A stretch of 64,000 nucleotides of DNA from CAWCKS01 sp963796195 (GCA_963796195.1 CAWCKS010000014.1:248001-312000); one strand, 5' to 3'; shown: positions 42,662 to 52,318, counted from the first letter of the stretch. Program-made: numbers and translations. The notes: generated by a model from the sequence alone, not told the origin.

Positions 42662-42693
42662 TCTACGCCATGGCACGTCTACGCCATGGCACG
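42662..42693. repeat. Perfect 16-bp tandem duplication at the dusA/integrase junction
   Basis: TCTACGCCATGGCACG occurs twice head to tail (42662-42677 and 42678-42693), in a 33-bp space between the 5' end of dusA and the integrase remnant; the second copy overlaps the remnant's first codons. It may be a recombination scar or part of an attachment site. Confidence 0.85.
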
Positions 42694-43054
42694 ATGTTTT
42701 TTCCGACGTTTCGGCACCTCAGTGCACACGGAGCGCACGCGCCGTGACGACCTTACGAGATTAAAGTCAGGTTTTTGGAGGGTCCAAGTCCGACGAAAAG
42801 GAAAATATGTCAACGAAACCTTCCTTCGTCGGAAGGACGTCGAAGAATGGGCACGGGACTTGAACGGAGAATCGACGGTCAAGAGCCCACGGGAACGCGA
42901 CGATCCCGTGATGCTCAATCGTTTGCAGATCCTTTCGAGATTCATCGACGCGACCTCGCAGATCCGCGATGGCGTCTTGCGCGGTATCTCGCGGCTGTAC
43001 TTCCGGTCAAATCGGACAGCGCGTCAGCCTATCGAAGGCCCAAACTGATGCTTC
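42686..43054 (+). pseudogene. Tyrosine recombinase (phage-type integrase) N-terminal remnant
   Basis: The frame from ATG 42686 contains SGFWRVQVRRKGKYVNETFL followed by RRKDVEEWARD, the arm-binding N-terminal pattern of phage/island integrases. After one missing base near 42866 the adjacent frame goes on LERRIDGQEPTGTRRSRDAQ and later RDLADPRWRLARYLAAV. Nothing of the catalytic domain remains: the sequence stops where the LysR gene ends. About 120 of an expected 350-400 residues survive. It points away from dusA, starting 25 bp from its 5' end, as in elements that integrate there. Confidence 0.75.
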
Positions 43055-43936
43055 TCATGATCCCGTCAAGTATCGGATCAACGCCTTTGCCGCGGCGGTG
43101 ACACCACGATCGCGATGACGAAGCAGGACGAAGTCGCGCGGCGGCAGCGCGAGTGTCGCGGCCTTGAGCCAACTCTGGGCAATCGCCGGCGCCACGACGT
43201 GTTCCGATACGATCGTGGCTCCCGCACCGGCTTCGACGGCGTTGCACACGGCTTCATTGCTTGGCAGCGTCAGAAGGATTCGGAGATCGCTCAGGGTAAG
43301 CCCTTCCGCGGCAGCCAGGTCTTCGAGGCCAGCTCGGGTGCCGGATCCGGTTTCTCGCACCACCCAGGACACCGAGCGCAAATCCGGCCTTCCCGGCGAG
43401 CGCTCCGGCGGTAACGGCTGCTCCTTCCCGACCACCAGAACAAGTCGGTCCTGGTCGACCCTGCGACGCACGAACGACGTATTGCTGACCCGGCCCTCGA
43501 CAAGTCCGATGTCGCACTTGCCCTCGGCAACGTCGGCTTCAACCTGGCTGGTATTGCCGATCACCACATCAAGGCGCACGCCCGGATATTCGGCATGGTA
43601 GGCGGTCAACCGTCGCGGCAGCCAGTGATTGGCGATGGTTTGGCTTGCCGCAATTGCCACGCTACCCGTCGTGAGATCCGAATAATCGTCGAGCACTGCC
43701 TGGGCCGCGATGACACGATTCAAGACAGCGCGCGCTTCCGGGAGAAAGCGCTTGCCGGTTTCGCTCAACTCGATATTGCGGCCGACACGGTTGAACAGCT
43801 TCGCTCCATAACGGCGTTCGAGGGAAGCGACTGCCGCCGATGCCGCAGATTGAGTCATCCCAAGCACCGCGGCGGCCTTTGTCATGTGCCGTCGCTCTGC
43901 GACCGCAACGAAGATGCGAAGTTGATCGAGGGTCAT
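43055..43936 (-). CDS. LysR-family transcriptional regulator
   Basis: 293 residues. The N-terminal winged helix MTLDQLRIFVAVAERRHMTK, with TQSAASAAVASLERRYGAKL and FNRVGRNIELSETG, is followed by an effector domain (GSVAIAASQTIANHWLPRRL; SWVVRETGSGTRAG). The effector domain resembles CysB/CbbR-like sub-families that sense small metabolites. It is divergent from the soeABC-like operon across a 300-bp space with a matching LysR box next to its own start, so it probably controls that operon. Confidence 0.92.
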   Translation of the reverse strand: MTLDQLRIFVAVAERRHMTKAAAVLGMTQSAASAAVASLERRYGAKLFNRVGRNIELSETGKRFLPEARAVLNRVIAAQAVLDDYSDLTTGSVAIAASQTIANHWLPRRLTAYHAEYPGVRLDVVIGNTSQVEADVAEGKCDIGLVEGRVSNTSFVRRRVDQDRLVLVVGKEQPLPPERSPGRPDLRSVSWVVRETGSGTRAGLEDLAAAEGLTLSDLRILLTLPSNEAVCNAVEAGAGATIVSEHVVAPAIAQSWLKAATLALPPRDFVLLRHRDRGVTAAAKALIRYLTGS

Positions 43937-43943
43937 GCGCTTA

Positions 43944-43993
43944 CAATCGATTTTTCTTATCGTTCCAACAAGAATAATTCATTGGATCGATTG
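43944..43993. promoter_or_regulatory. LysR-type operator upstream of the regulator gene
   Basis: TTCTT-N11-AAGAA (43954-43974) is a perfect dyad with the T-N11-A spacing of LysR sites, 18 bp upstream of the lysR start. It is enclosed by a wider inverted repeat CAATCGAT (43944-43951) / ATCGATTG (43986-43993). The region is AT-rich relative to its flanks. Autoregulation plus activation of the divergent oxidoreductase operon is the usual arrangement. Confidence 0.7.
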
Positions 43994-44236
43994 AATGCGC
44001 AAAGTCAAAGTAGCGCAACATCAAAAGTTTCTACGGAGACGCATTTTGACAGCGAAATCCGGAAGGCAAAGCGACATTCTCGGAAAAATCCTTTCCGCCA
44101 TTGGGCAGGGATTGCGAGGTCTCGCTGTGGGCTCGGCGGTCCCTCGGTACCGGCCGGAGAAGCATTACATGCGCGGCCCTGGCCCGATGTCGAAGCTTCG
44201 ATCTCAAACCAAATAGAGCCTCGGGGCCGACACGAC

Positions 44237-47171
44237 GTGACATCGAGAGCACCCAACGGAGCAAATGCCGCGCCCTCGCAGCTGCCGCTGCCGAACACGT
44301 GCGCGCCGGCAGAAGGCGACGGCGTCGAGACCTCTCCGCATGTATCCGACGAGATCAGGCAGACGACCTGCTACATGTGCGCCTGCCGTTGCGGCATCGA
44401 TGTTCACATCACCGACGGCGCTGTTCGCTACATCCAGGGCAACCGAAATCATCCGGTGAATCGCGGTGTGCTGTGCGGCAAGGGCAGCGCCGGCATCATG
44501 CAGCACTACAGCCCGGCGCGGCTGCGCAAGCCGCTGCTTCGGGTCGGCGAGCGAGGTTCGGGCGAATTCCGCGAGATCGAGTGGGACGAGGCGTTGACGA
44601 TCGCAGCCGATCGCCTGGCAAAGATCAGGGCGACCGACCCAAAGAAGCTTGCATTCTTCACCGGGCGCGATCAGTCGCAGGCGCTGACCGCCTGGTGGGC
44701 GCAACAGTTCGGCACGCCGAACTACGCCGCGCATGGCGGGTTCTGCTCCGTCAATATGGCAGCCGCCGGCCTCTATACGATCGGCGGCTCGTTCTGGGAG
44801 TTCGGCGAGCCCGACTGGAATCTTGCGAAATACCTCATGCTGTTCGGCGTGGCGGAGGACCACGATTCCAATCCGATCAAGATCGGACTCGGCAAGCTCA
44901 AGAGCCGCGGCGCAAAGATCGTCGCCGTCAATCCCTGCCGAACCGGCTACAACGCGATCGCGGACGAGTGGATCGGTATCCGCCCCGGTACCGACGGGCT
45001 CTTCATCCTGGCGCTCGTGCATGAACTCCTGAAGGCCGGTCGCGTCGATCTCGACTACCTCGTGCGTTACACCAACGCGCACGTGCTGGTGATCTGCGAG
45101 CCCGACGCGCCGGATGATGGACTGCTGCTGCGCGATGGCGAAGGTCGCCTGCTCGCATGGGACAAGCAAAGAGGCGTTGCGGCCGACGCGATGGCCGCAG
45201 GACTCACTCCTGCGCTGACCGACGAACGCATGGTCCTTGGTCGTCGCGTCAAGCCGGTGTTCCAACTCATCGCGGACCGTTACCTCGACACCAGCTATTC
45301 GGCCGAAGCCGTTGCGAAGACCTGCGGGATTGCGCCGGACACCATCCGCCGCATCGCCGCAGAGCTGGCGCGAATTGCGTTCGACGAGCCGATCGAGATT
45401 CCCGTGCCGTGGACGGATTGGGCCGGCCGCCGTCACGAAACGATGCGCGGGCGGCCGATCGCGATGCATGCGATGCGCGGCATATCGGCCCACTCGAACG
45501 GCTTCCACACCTGTCGCGCGCTGCATCTCTTGCAGCTGCTGCTCGGCACGATCGATGTTCCCGGCGGCTTCCGCTTCAAGGCTCCCTATCCAAGACGCGT
45601 TCCGCCGACAAACAAGCCGGCCGGCAAGGACGGCGGCCAGCCGAACACGCCGCTTCGCGGGCTGCCGCTCGGCTTCGTGACAGGTCCGGAGGATCTGCTT
45701 GTCGACAGTTCAGGCGCTCCGGTCCGCATCGACAAGGCATATTCCTGGGAGGCGCCGTTCGCCGCCCACGGCCTGATGCACATGGTGATCGCCAATGCCT
45801 GGCGCGGCGATCCCTACAAGATCGACACGCTTTTCATGTTCATGGCGAACATGGCGTGGAACTCGTCGATGAATACGACGCGCACGATCGCCATGCTGAC
45901 CGACAAGGATGATGAGGGAGCCTACAAAATCCCCTTCATCATTTACTCGGACGCCTATTTTTCCGAAACCGTCGCTTACGCCGATCTGGTTCTCCCCGAC
46001 ACGACCTATCTTGAACGCCACGATTGTATCAGCCTGCTTGACCGTCCGATCGGTGACGCCGACGGGCCGGGCGACGCGATCCGCCACCCCGTGGTCAAAC
46101 CCGATCGGGATGTGCGGCCGTTTCAATCGGTGCTGCTCGATCTCGGGGCGAGACTGAAGCTGCCCGGCATGGTGGACGACAACGGCGCGCCGAAATATCG
46201 CGACTACGCCGACTATATCGTGCGCCACGAGCGAACGCCGGGTATCGGGCCGCTTGCCGGCTGGCGTGGCGCTGACGGAACCGCGTTCGCCCGCGGTTCA
46301 CCAAATCCCGAACAACTCGATCGCTACGTCGAGAACGGCGGCTTCTGGCATCACTCGCTTCCCGACGACCAGCGCTACTACAAGATGGCCAACCGAGGTT
46401 ATCTCGAGTTCGCACGGGAGAAAGGATTCCTGGCCACGGCCGAGCCGATCGTCTTCGAGCTCTATTCCGAACCGCTGCAGCGCTTCCGCCTCGCAGGACG
46501 TGGTCATGGCCCCTTGCTGCCGCCCGAGGCCGAGCGATCACGCCTAACGACATATTTCGATCCCCTTCCGATCTGGTACGCCCCGCTCGAAGAGCAGATG
46601 ATCGGACACGAACTCATTCGAGCTGCATGCCATCACGCAGCGGCCGATGCACATGTACCATTCGTGGGGCTCGCAAAACGCCTGGCTGCGACAGATCACG
46701 AATCAAAACCGCCTCTTCATCCATCGCGAAACCGCGATAAGGCTTGGCCTCGCGGACGATGACTGGGCCTGGATCGAGAGCACACATGGACGCGTGAAGG
46801 GTCAGGTCCGTCTCGTCGACGGCGTCAATCCGCAAACGGTCTGGACATGGAATGCGATCGGCAAACGGCGCGGTGCGTGGACACTGAAGGACGGCGCGCC
46901 GGAGACGGAGAAGGCTTTCCTGCTCAATCATGCGATCAGCGAATTCCTGCCAACGGATGAAAGCGGTCGTCGCCGGTCGAACACCGATCCAGTCACCGGT
47001 CAGGCCGCATGGTTCGATCTCCGGGTCCGGGTGACAAAGTGCACCTCGGCTGAAGCGGGATCGACGGCGCCGCAATTCCCACCGCTGTCCATTCCCTCCG
47101 GCCTCGGCGCCTCGCCGGGCACCATCAGATTTGGCTCGCAATTCCGCCGCCGGCGGCAGGTGCAACGATGA
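44237..47171 (+). CDS. soeA: SoeA-like molybdopterin oxidoreductase, catalytic subunit (probable sulfite dehydrogenase), frameshifted
   Basis: Complex iron-sulfur molybdoenzyme large subunit of about 977 residues. The N-terminal 4Fe-4S site is TTCYMCACRCGIDVH with GVLCGKGSAGIM as the fourth Cys. HGGFCSVN holds a Cys at the place expected for a Mo ligand. IRPGTDGLFILALVHELL and ICEPDAPDDGLLLRDGEG are family positions, and the C-terminal molybdopterin domain has MHMYHSWGSQNAWLRQITNQ. No Tat signal, which fits the cytoplasmic SoeABC enzymes. The frame breaks at about 46611-46622. GTG 44237 is chosen because it lies just before the conserved start. Assignment to sulfite rather than another S or N substrate is from family resemblance. 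Confidence 0.75.
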
Positions 47172-47890
47172 CCAGTGTGCCGCAGTCCACCGAGAAGAAA
47201 CTGGGGCTCGTCATCGACCTCGACACCTGCGTCGGTTGCCAGGCCTGCGTCACGAACTGCAAGGAGTGGAACACCGGCGGGCACATGGCGCCGCTGACCG
47301 ACCTCGACGCATACGGGCCAAGCCCTGATGGCGTCTGGTTCAATCGCGTCCACACCTACGAGCAGACGACGTGCGGCACGAGCCGCACAGTCCACTTCCC
47401 ACGTTCCTGCCTGCATTGCGAAAATCCCGCCTGCGTCACGGTTTGTCCGACGGGCGCATCTTACAAACGCACCTCCGACGGGATCGTCCTCGTCGACGAG
47501 GACAAGTGCATCGGGTGCAAGCTGTGCAGCTGGGCCTGTCCCTACGGCGCGCGCGAGTTCGACACCGACGTCGGCGTCATGAAGAAATGCACGCTCTGCA
47601 TCGATCGCATCTACAACCAGAACCTGCCCGAAATCGATCGCGTGCCCGCGTGTGTCGCAGCTTGTCCGACCGGCGCACGCCACTTCGGCGATCTCGGTGA
47701 TCCTAATTCGGCTGTCTCGCAGCTCGTCGCCGCACGCGGCGGCGTCGATCTGATGCCGGAGTTGGATTACCGGCCCACGAACAAGTACCTGCCGCCGCGT
47801 GACAAGACGGCGCATGGCGAGACGCCGGCGCTGGAGCCGATTGCTGCTGACGGGTTCCTCGGCTGGGTCGACAGGCTGCTGTCGCGCTGA
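47168..47890 (+). CDS. soeB: SoeB-like four-cluster ferredoxin subunit
   Basis: 240 residues with four 4Fe-4S sites: CVGCQACVTNCKEW, CLHCENPACVTVCPTGA, CIGCKLCSWACPYGA and CTLCIDRI...CVAACPTGA. It carries electrons from the molybdenum subunit to the membrane anchor. ATG overlaps the soeA stop by 4 bp, and soeC starts 3 bp later. No Tat or Sec signal, consistent with a cytoplasm-facing complex. Confidence 0.85.
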   Translation: MTSVPQSTEKKLGLVIDLDTCVGCQACVTNCKEWNTGGHMAPLTDLDAYGPSPDGVWFNRVHTYEQTTCGTSRTVHFPRSCLHCENPACVTVCPTGASYKRTSDGIVLVDEDKCIGCKLCSWACPYGAREFDTDVGVMKKCTLCIDRIYNQNLPEIDRVPACVAACPTGARHFGDLGDPNSAVSQLVAARGGVDLMPELDYRPTNKYLPPRDKTAHGETPALEPIAADGFLGWVDRLLSR

Positions 47891-47893
47891 CCC

Positions 47894-48829
47894 ATGCATC
47901 CAGCGCTTTCCGTCATCTTCTTCACGACCGCGAGCGGCGCGGGCTATGGTCTGCTCGCGCTGCTTGGCCTGTCGGCACTGTCCGGCCTGCTCGAGCCGAA
48001 CCGCTGGCTCGGCGCTGTTTCGCTCGGGCTTGCGCTCGTTCTGATCACCGCCGGGCTGCTCTCCTCGACGGCCCATCTCGGACGCCCGGAGCGCGCGTGG
48101 CGTGCGTTCTCGCAATGGCGTTCGTCCTGGCTGTCGCGCGAAGGCATCATGAGCGTCGTCACCTATCTGCCGGCGGTGCTGTTCGCCTTTGGCTGGACGA
48201 TCCAGAACCGGATAGATGGATTTGTGCCTGCCGCCGGCGCCGTTGCCGCGATCTGCGCGCTCACAACGGTGTTTACGACCGGGATGATCTACGCTTCGCT
48301 GAAGCCGATCCCCGAGTGGCACAACCGTTTCACCGCTGCCGGTTACCTGATCTTTTCGGTCATGACGGGAGCGGTGCTGCTCAACATGACGTTACGGCTG
48401 TTCGGCGAGGACGCCCGGCCCGCGGCAGTTTGTGCGGCGCTTGCGATCGTAAGCGGATGGATCTGGAAGATCGCCACATGGCGGCACAACGATGCACTGA
48501 CAAGTCCGGTGACGCTCAATAGCGCAACCGGTCTCAAAGGCGGGACAGTGCGGTCGATCGAGTGGCCGCACACGCAAGAGAACTATGTGTTGAAGGAAAT
48601 GGGCTACCGCGTTGCGCGCAAGCACGCCAAAAAACTAAGGCTTCTTGTCCATGCCCTGGCATTTGCCCTGCCGCTCACTGCAATCGCAGTCGCGCTCGCC
48701 GGCGGCGGTGTCGTTGCCATCGCGGCTTCCATCGTCGCGGTGGTTCTGCAGGCGGCGGGCATGCTGGTCGAACGCTGGCTATTCTTTGCAGAGGCGCGAC
48801 ACGTTGTGGCTCTCTACTACGATCGATAA
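47894..48829 (+). CDS. soeC: SoeC-like membrane anchor (DmsC family)
   Basis: 311 residues, about eight helices. LLSSTAHLGRPERAWRAFSQ followed by WRSSWLSREGIM is the DmsC signature, placed after the second helix. It should exchange electrons with the quinone pool. The conserved C-terminal MLVERWLFFAEARHVVALYY is intact. It completes a three-gene unit; no cofactor-insertion chaperone (DmsD/TorD type) is seen nearby. Confidence 0.83.
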   Translation: MHPALSVIFFTTASGAGYGLLALLGLSALSGLLEPNRWLGAVSLGLALVLITAGLLSSTAHLGRPERAWRAFSQWRSSWLSREGIMSVVTYLPAVLFAFGWTIQNRIDGFVPAAGAVAAICALTTVFTTGMIYASLKPIPEWHNRFTAAGYLIFSVMTGAVLLNMTLRLFGEDARPAAVCAALAIVSGWIWKIATWRHNDALTSPVTLNSATGLKGGTVRSIEWPHTQENYVLKEMGYRVARKHAKKLRLLVHALAFALPLTAIAVALAGGGVVAIAASIVAVVLQAAGMLVERWLFFAEARHVVALYYDR

Positions 48830-49045
48830 GTCAACGAGACCGAGCCGGCGATCATAGTTTGACCTGAGCAGAGGCTGCAAAAACCAAAACGGCAAAGACG
48901 AGCGCTCAGCCAACTATACCAATACGCTGTTCACTGCGTTGCCTGTCCGATCCGACGATCCCCGGCACATGCGTCGCGGCAACCCAGTCCGACGAAAACA
49001 GCAACAGGTCAACGACATGCTTTCCAATCATTTCGGGGATACGGC

Positions 49046-49543
49046 TCAAGGAGTTGCATAGGACTTCGACAGCCGCCACCGAATGAGCTCGTCGGCACCA
49101 GGTCCTGGCTCCGCGCGTACATCGCGGAAACGGATGAGCTCACCTGATTTCTCGTCGACTAGCGCCAGCCTGACTGGCCTGCCCGTCCTGCGATTGACGA
49201 ATTTGAGCGGCGGTCCCGCGTCTCCGGCAACCTCCCATTTATCGCCGACCTGGGCCAGAGCCTGAACCACCAGGGCCAGGTCCTTGCCCTTGCGCGTCAG
49301 GAAATACTCGTAGCGATCGGGGCCCGCCTGGTATTGCCGCCGTTCGATCAATCCATGCTCGGCGAGACGCCGCAGACGATCGGACAGGGTCGCGTGGGTG
49401 ACCCCGGTCGACTTCCGCAGGTCCTCGTATCGCCTCAGACCGAGCAGGAGATCGCGCAGGATCAACATGGCCCACCGATCGCCGACGGCGTCGAGCACGC
49501 CTGCGATCGAGCACGCCATGCCCTCAAAGCTGTTGGATCTCAT
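49046..49543 (-). CDS. HxlR-family transcriptional regulator
   Basis: 165 residues: MACSIAGVLDAVGDRWAMLI with the conserved Cys at 11, LLGLRRYEDLRKSTGVTHAT and LSDRLRRLAEHGLIERRQYQ form the winged helix. The C-terminal 60 residues (KFVNRRTGRPVRLALVDEKS) are longer than in minimal HxlR proteins. Cys near the N-terminus is used for redox or aldehyde/quinone sensing in several homologues. It is divergent from the tautomerase gene, with two palindromic sites between. Confidence 0.88.
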   Translation of the reverse strand: MRSNSFEGMACSIAGVLDAVGDRWAMLILRDLLLGLRRYEDLRKSTGVTHATLSDRLRRLAEHGLIERRQYQAGPDRYEYFLTRKGKDLALVVQALAQVGDKWEVAGDAGPPLKFVNRRTGRPVRLALVDEKSGELIRFRDVRAEPGPGADELIRWRLSKSYATP

Positions 49544-49568
49544 GAAAGTCGGGACCTTTGCTAGATCG

Positions 49569-49583
49569 CTCTCATTATCAGAG
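49569..49583. promoter_or_regulatory. Putative HxlR operator 1
   Basis: CTCTCATTATCAGAG, an imperfect dyad with CTCT/AGAG arms, 26 bp upstream of the hxlR start. It shares arms and AT-rich centre with the second site. Confidence 0.6.
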
Positions 49584-49644
49584 TAACATTGTTTCGCGCA
49601 CGATCCAAGCGTCCCCAGGAAATACGAAAAAGCTTGCGCTCGTT

Positions 49645-49661
49645 ACTCTAATAATTAGAGT
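49645..49661. promoter_or_regulatory. Putative HxlR operator 2
   Basis: ACTCTAATAATTAGAGT, a perfect 17-base palindrome about 70 bp upstream of the tautomerase start. Same half-site (CTCT/AGAG) as operator 1, 76 bp away. Confidence 0.75.
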
Positions 49662-49730
49662 TAGTGAGGTTTATGACCGGACAGCGTCGGGCGACTGTCA
49701 GGACGTCCCACCAACGCGCAGGAGTCGAAC

Positions 49731-50147
49731 ATGCCGCTCTGGAAGATCTACCATCCCGAAGGTTCGTTTTCGTCCGAAGACAAGAAATCGATCGCAGAGC
49801 GGATTACCGGCATCTATCGCAACCTGCCAAAGTTCTATGTGGGCGTGGTGTTCCAGGAAATCCCGAAGGCCTCGTTCTTTATTGGCGGCGAAGCTGCGGA
49901 CGACTTCGTTCGCATTTGGGTCGACCATATCGCGCGACAGTTCAACGACGAGGAGCTCAAGGGCAAGTTCCTTGCCGCAGTCAATCAGCTGCTGTCGCCA
50001 TTCATCTCCGATCGCGGCTTGCGCTGGGAAATGCACGTCGACGAGACACCGTTCAGCCTCTGGACAATCCAGGGATTGCGTCCGCCATTGCCGGGTTCGG
50101 ACGCCGAGAAACGCTGGCGCGCCGAAAACCGGCCGACCGCCTATTGA
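49731..50147 (+). CDS. Tautomerase-superfamily protein (Tautomerase_3 type)
   Basis: 138 residues beginning MPLWKIYHPEGSFSSEDKKS, so Pro becomes the N-terminal catalytic base after Met removal. The FYVGVVFQEIPKASFFIGGE core and GLRWEMHVDETPFSLWTIQG end fit the fused 4-oxalocrotonate tautomerase fold family. Members include cis-3-chloroacrylic acid dehalogenase-like enzymes. Control by the adjacent HxlR regulator suggests induction by a reactive unsaturated acid or aldehyde (inference). Confidence 0.85.
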   Translation: MPLWKIYHPEGSFSSEDKKSIAERITGIYRNLPKFYVGVVFQEIPKASFFIGGEAADDFVRIWVDHIARQFNDEELKGKFLAAVNQLLSPFISDRGLRWEMHVDETPFSLWTIQGLRPPLPGSDAEKRWRAENRPTAY

Positions 50148-50201
50148 ACGCGCTGCGGTCGTTTGCTCGAGGCAAGCGACGCGCACTGCCGGCGCGATCG
50201 G

Positions 50202-51278
50202 TTACCGCGCCGAAAACCGATAGATGGTGCGATGCCGATACTCCGCACCCGCGCCAAGGCGCGGACTTGGAAAATCCGGCCGGTTCGGCGCGTCAGGCCA
50301 TATCTGCGGCTCAAGACAAAGCGCATCCGATTGGCGATAGAGCCGTCCACCCTTCCCCGCCGTCGAACCGTCGAGATAGTTGCCAGAATAGAGCTGCACG
50401 CCGGGCTGGTCAGTCAGCAATTCGAGGACGCGTCCTGAGGTCGGCGCTTCGAGCCGCGCCGCAAGCTGCAGTGTGCCACGGTTTTCAAGACAGAAGGTGT
50501 GGTCGTAACCCCTGCCGTTCCTCAGCTGCTCGTCGTTGTGGCGTATTCGAGCTCCGACCAGCGTGGCTTCGCGAAAGTCGAACGGCGTGCCGGCAACCGA
50601 GCGCGGCGGCCCGGGAAAAGGGATCGCGCCCGGATCGATCGCAAGGAAACGATCCGCGGCGAGCGTCAACCGGTGATCGAGAGTGTTGGAGTTCGCCAAA
50701 ACACCGTCGAGATTGAAGAAGCTGTGGTTAGTGAGATTGACGATGGTCGGCCGATCGGTGCGTGCGGTGAAGGTGAGCGACAGCTCCGCTGGACCGGTCA
50801 GCCGATAGGTCACGCTCACATCGAGCCGGCCCGGATAGCCCTCCTCACCATCGGCGCTCACATAGCTCAGCGTCACGCTGGGCTCTCCGCCGTCCTCGAT
50901 TGCGCTGATTTGCCAGAGCTGCTGGTCAAAGCCCTGCAACCCGCCGTGCAAGGCGTGCGCACCATTGTTGGCCGCAAGCTGAAACGTCGTGCCATCGAGC
51001 ACGAAGCGGGCATTGGCGATTCGATTGGCGTAGCGGCCGACCGTGGCGCCAAAGAATCCGCGCCTGCCGAGATAGCCTGCGAGATCGTCATGGCCGAGCA
51101 CGACGTCATCGCAGCGGCCGTTTGCGTCAGGCGCCTGCAGCGCCTGCAGCGTCGCGCCAAGCGTGATCACGCGCGCCTCAAAACCGTTCGCACCATGGAG
51201 CACCAGACGCTCGACCGCGCGGCCGTCAGGCATGACGCCAAATCGGTCTCTCGCCACGTGAGGTTCTGCTTGAGCCAT
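50202..51278 (-). CDS. galM: Aldose 1-epimerase (galactose mutarotase)
   Basis: Interconverts alpha and beta anomers of aldoses. GANGFEARVITLGATLQALQ, GATVGRYANRIANARF, NNGAHALHGGLQGFDQQLW (catalytic His), TNHSFFNLDG and the C-terminal NYLDGS carry the family residues. 358 residues from ATG 51278; the ORF extends 12 codons farther upstream without support. It is divergent from pfkA over 58 bp. Confidence 0.92.
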   Translation of the reverse strand: MAQAEPHVARDRFGVMPDGRAVERLVLHGANGFEARVITLGATLQALQAPDANGRCDDVVLGHDDLAGYLGRRGFFGATVGRYANRIANARFVLDGTTFQLAANNGAHALHGGLQGFDQQLWQISAIEDGGEPSVTLSYVSADGEEGYPGRLDVSVTYRLTGPAELSLTFTARTDRPTIVNLTNHSFFNLDGVLANSNTLDHRLTLAADRFLAIDPGAIPFPGPPRSVAGTPFDFREATLVGARIRHNDEQLRNGRGYDHTFCLENRGTLQLAARLEAPTSGRVLELLTDQPGVQLYSGNYLDGSTAGKGGRLYRQSDALCLEPQIWPDAPNRPDFPSPRLGAGAEYRHRTIYRFSAR

Positions 51279-51336
51279 GATCAATCTTTGAGCGCCCGGG
51301 TGGACAGCCTGCAAACACGATCATAGTCTTTACCCA

Positions 51337-52309
51337 ATGAAAAGCATTGCAGTCCTCACCTCAGGCGGCGACGCGCCGGGCATGAACGCGGCGATCCGGG
51401 CCGTCACGCGCAGCGCGCTCGATCTCAACATGACGGTCTATGGCGTGCGCCAGGGCTTTCAGGGCCTCGTCAACGACCAGATCAATCCGCTGAGCGCCCG
51501 CGAGGTCGGCGGCATCATCCAGATTGGCGGCACATTTCTCGGCAGCGCACGCTGCAAGGAATTCCGCGAAGAGAGCGGCCGCTCGAAGGCGTTGCGCAAT
51601 CTCGCCCAGCGCGGCATCGAAGGCCTCGTCGTGATCGGCGGCAACGGCTCGCAGACCGGTACGCAGCTGCTCGGCACGCTCGGCTTTCCGGTGGTCGGCG
51701 TCGCCTCGACCATCGACAACGACCTTTACGGCACCGACGTGACGATCGGTTGCGACACCGCCGTCAACGTCACGCTGGAAGCGATCGACCACCTGCGCAC
51801 GACGGGCTCCTCGCACAGCCGCGCGTTCCTCGTCGAGACCATGGGCCGCGACTGCGGCTACCTCGCCATGATGGCCGGCCTCGCCGGTGGCGCCGAAGTC
51901 ATTTCGGTACCGGAAAACGAGGTGCCGGCGCGCGAGATCGCCGAGCGCTTGCGCGCGGCCTATGAGCGCGGCAAGACCCACGCCATCGTGGTGATCGCCG
52001 AGGGCGTCAAGGAGAACTCGGCAAAAATCATTTCCCATTTCGAGACCAACAAGCAAATGGTCGGCTTCGAGCTGCGCACCACCGTGCTCGGCCACGTCGT
52101 GCGCGGCGCGCCGCCGACCGCGTTCGACCGGGTGCTGGCGACCCGGCTCGGCGTCAATGCGGTCAAGGCGTTGAGCGACGGCGAGATTCGGTGTGCTGGT
52201 CGGCTGGCAAAAGGGCGTGGTGACCCGCACCCCGCTCGCCGACGTCGCCGGCCGCACCAAGGCGATCACCACCGAGCTCGTCGAGCTCGCCCGCGTGCTG
52301 GCGCGGTGA
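51337..52309 (+). CDS. pfkA: 6-phosphofructokinase, frameshift near the end
   Basis: Phosphorylates fructose 6-phosphate. The N-terminal MKSIAVLTSGGDAPGMNAAI nucleotide loop, VVIGGNGSQTGTQLLG (Gly after the Asn, as in ATP-dependent rather than PPi-dependent enzymes, although Asn replaces the usual Asp), STIDNDLYGTDVTIGCDTAV and ETMGRDCGYLAMMAGLAGGA are present. At about 52196 an extra A breaks the frame; restoring it gives EFGVLVGWQKGVVTRTPLAD and a stop at 52309, about 323 residues. The end lies 9 bp from the convergent phosphotransferase. Confidence 0.88.
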
Positions 52310-52318
52310 CTCCGGTCG

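Noticed and set aside
43995..44216. 73-residue ORF in the lysR-soeA space
   Set aside because: No ribosome-binding site, no recognisable motif, and it covers the expected promoter of soeA.
43595..44236. Long N-terminal extension of the molybdopterin oxidoreductase
   Set aside because: The open frame runs antisense through the LysR gene and lacks family similarity; the conserved N-terminus begins just after GTG 44237.
50150..50200. Terminator between tautomerase and galM
   Set aside because: An 8-bp stem with a wobble pair exists (TCGTTTGC / GCAAGCGA), but there is no U-tract and the evidence is weak.
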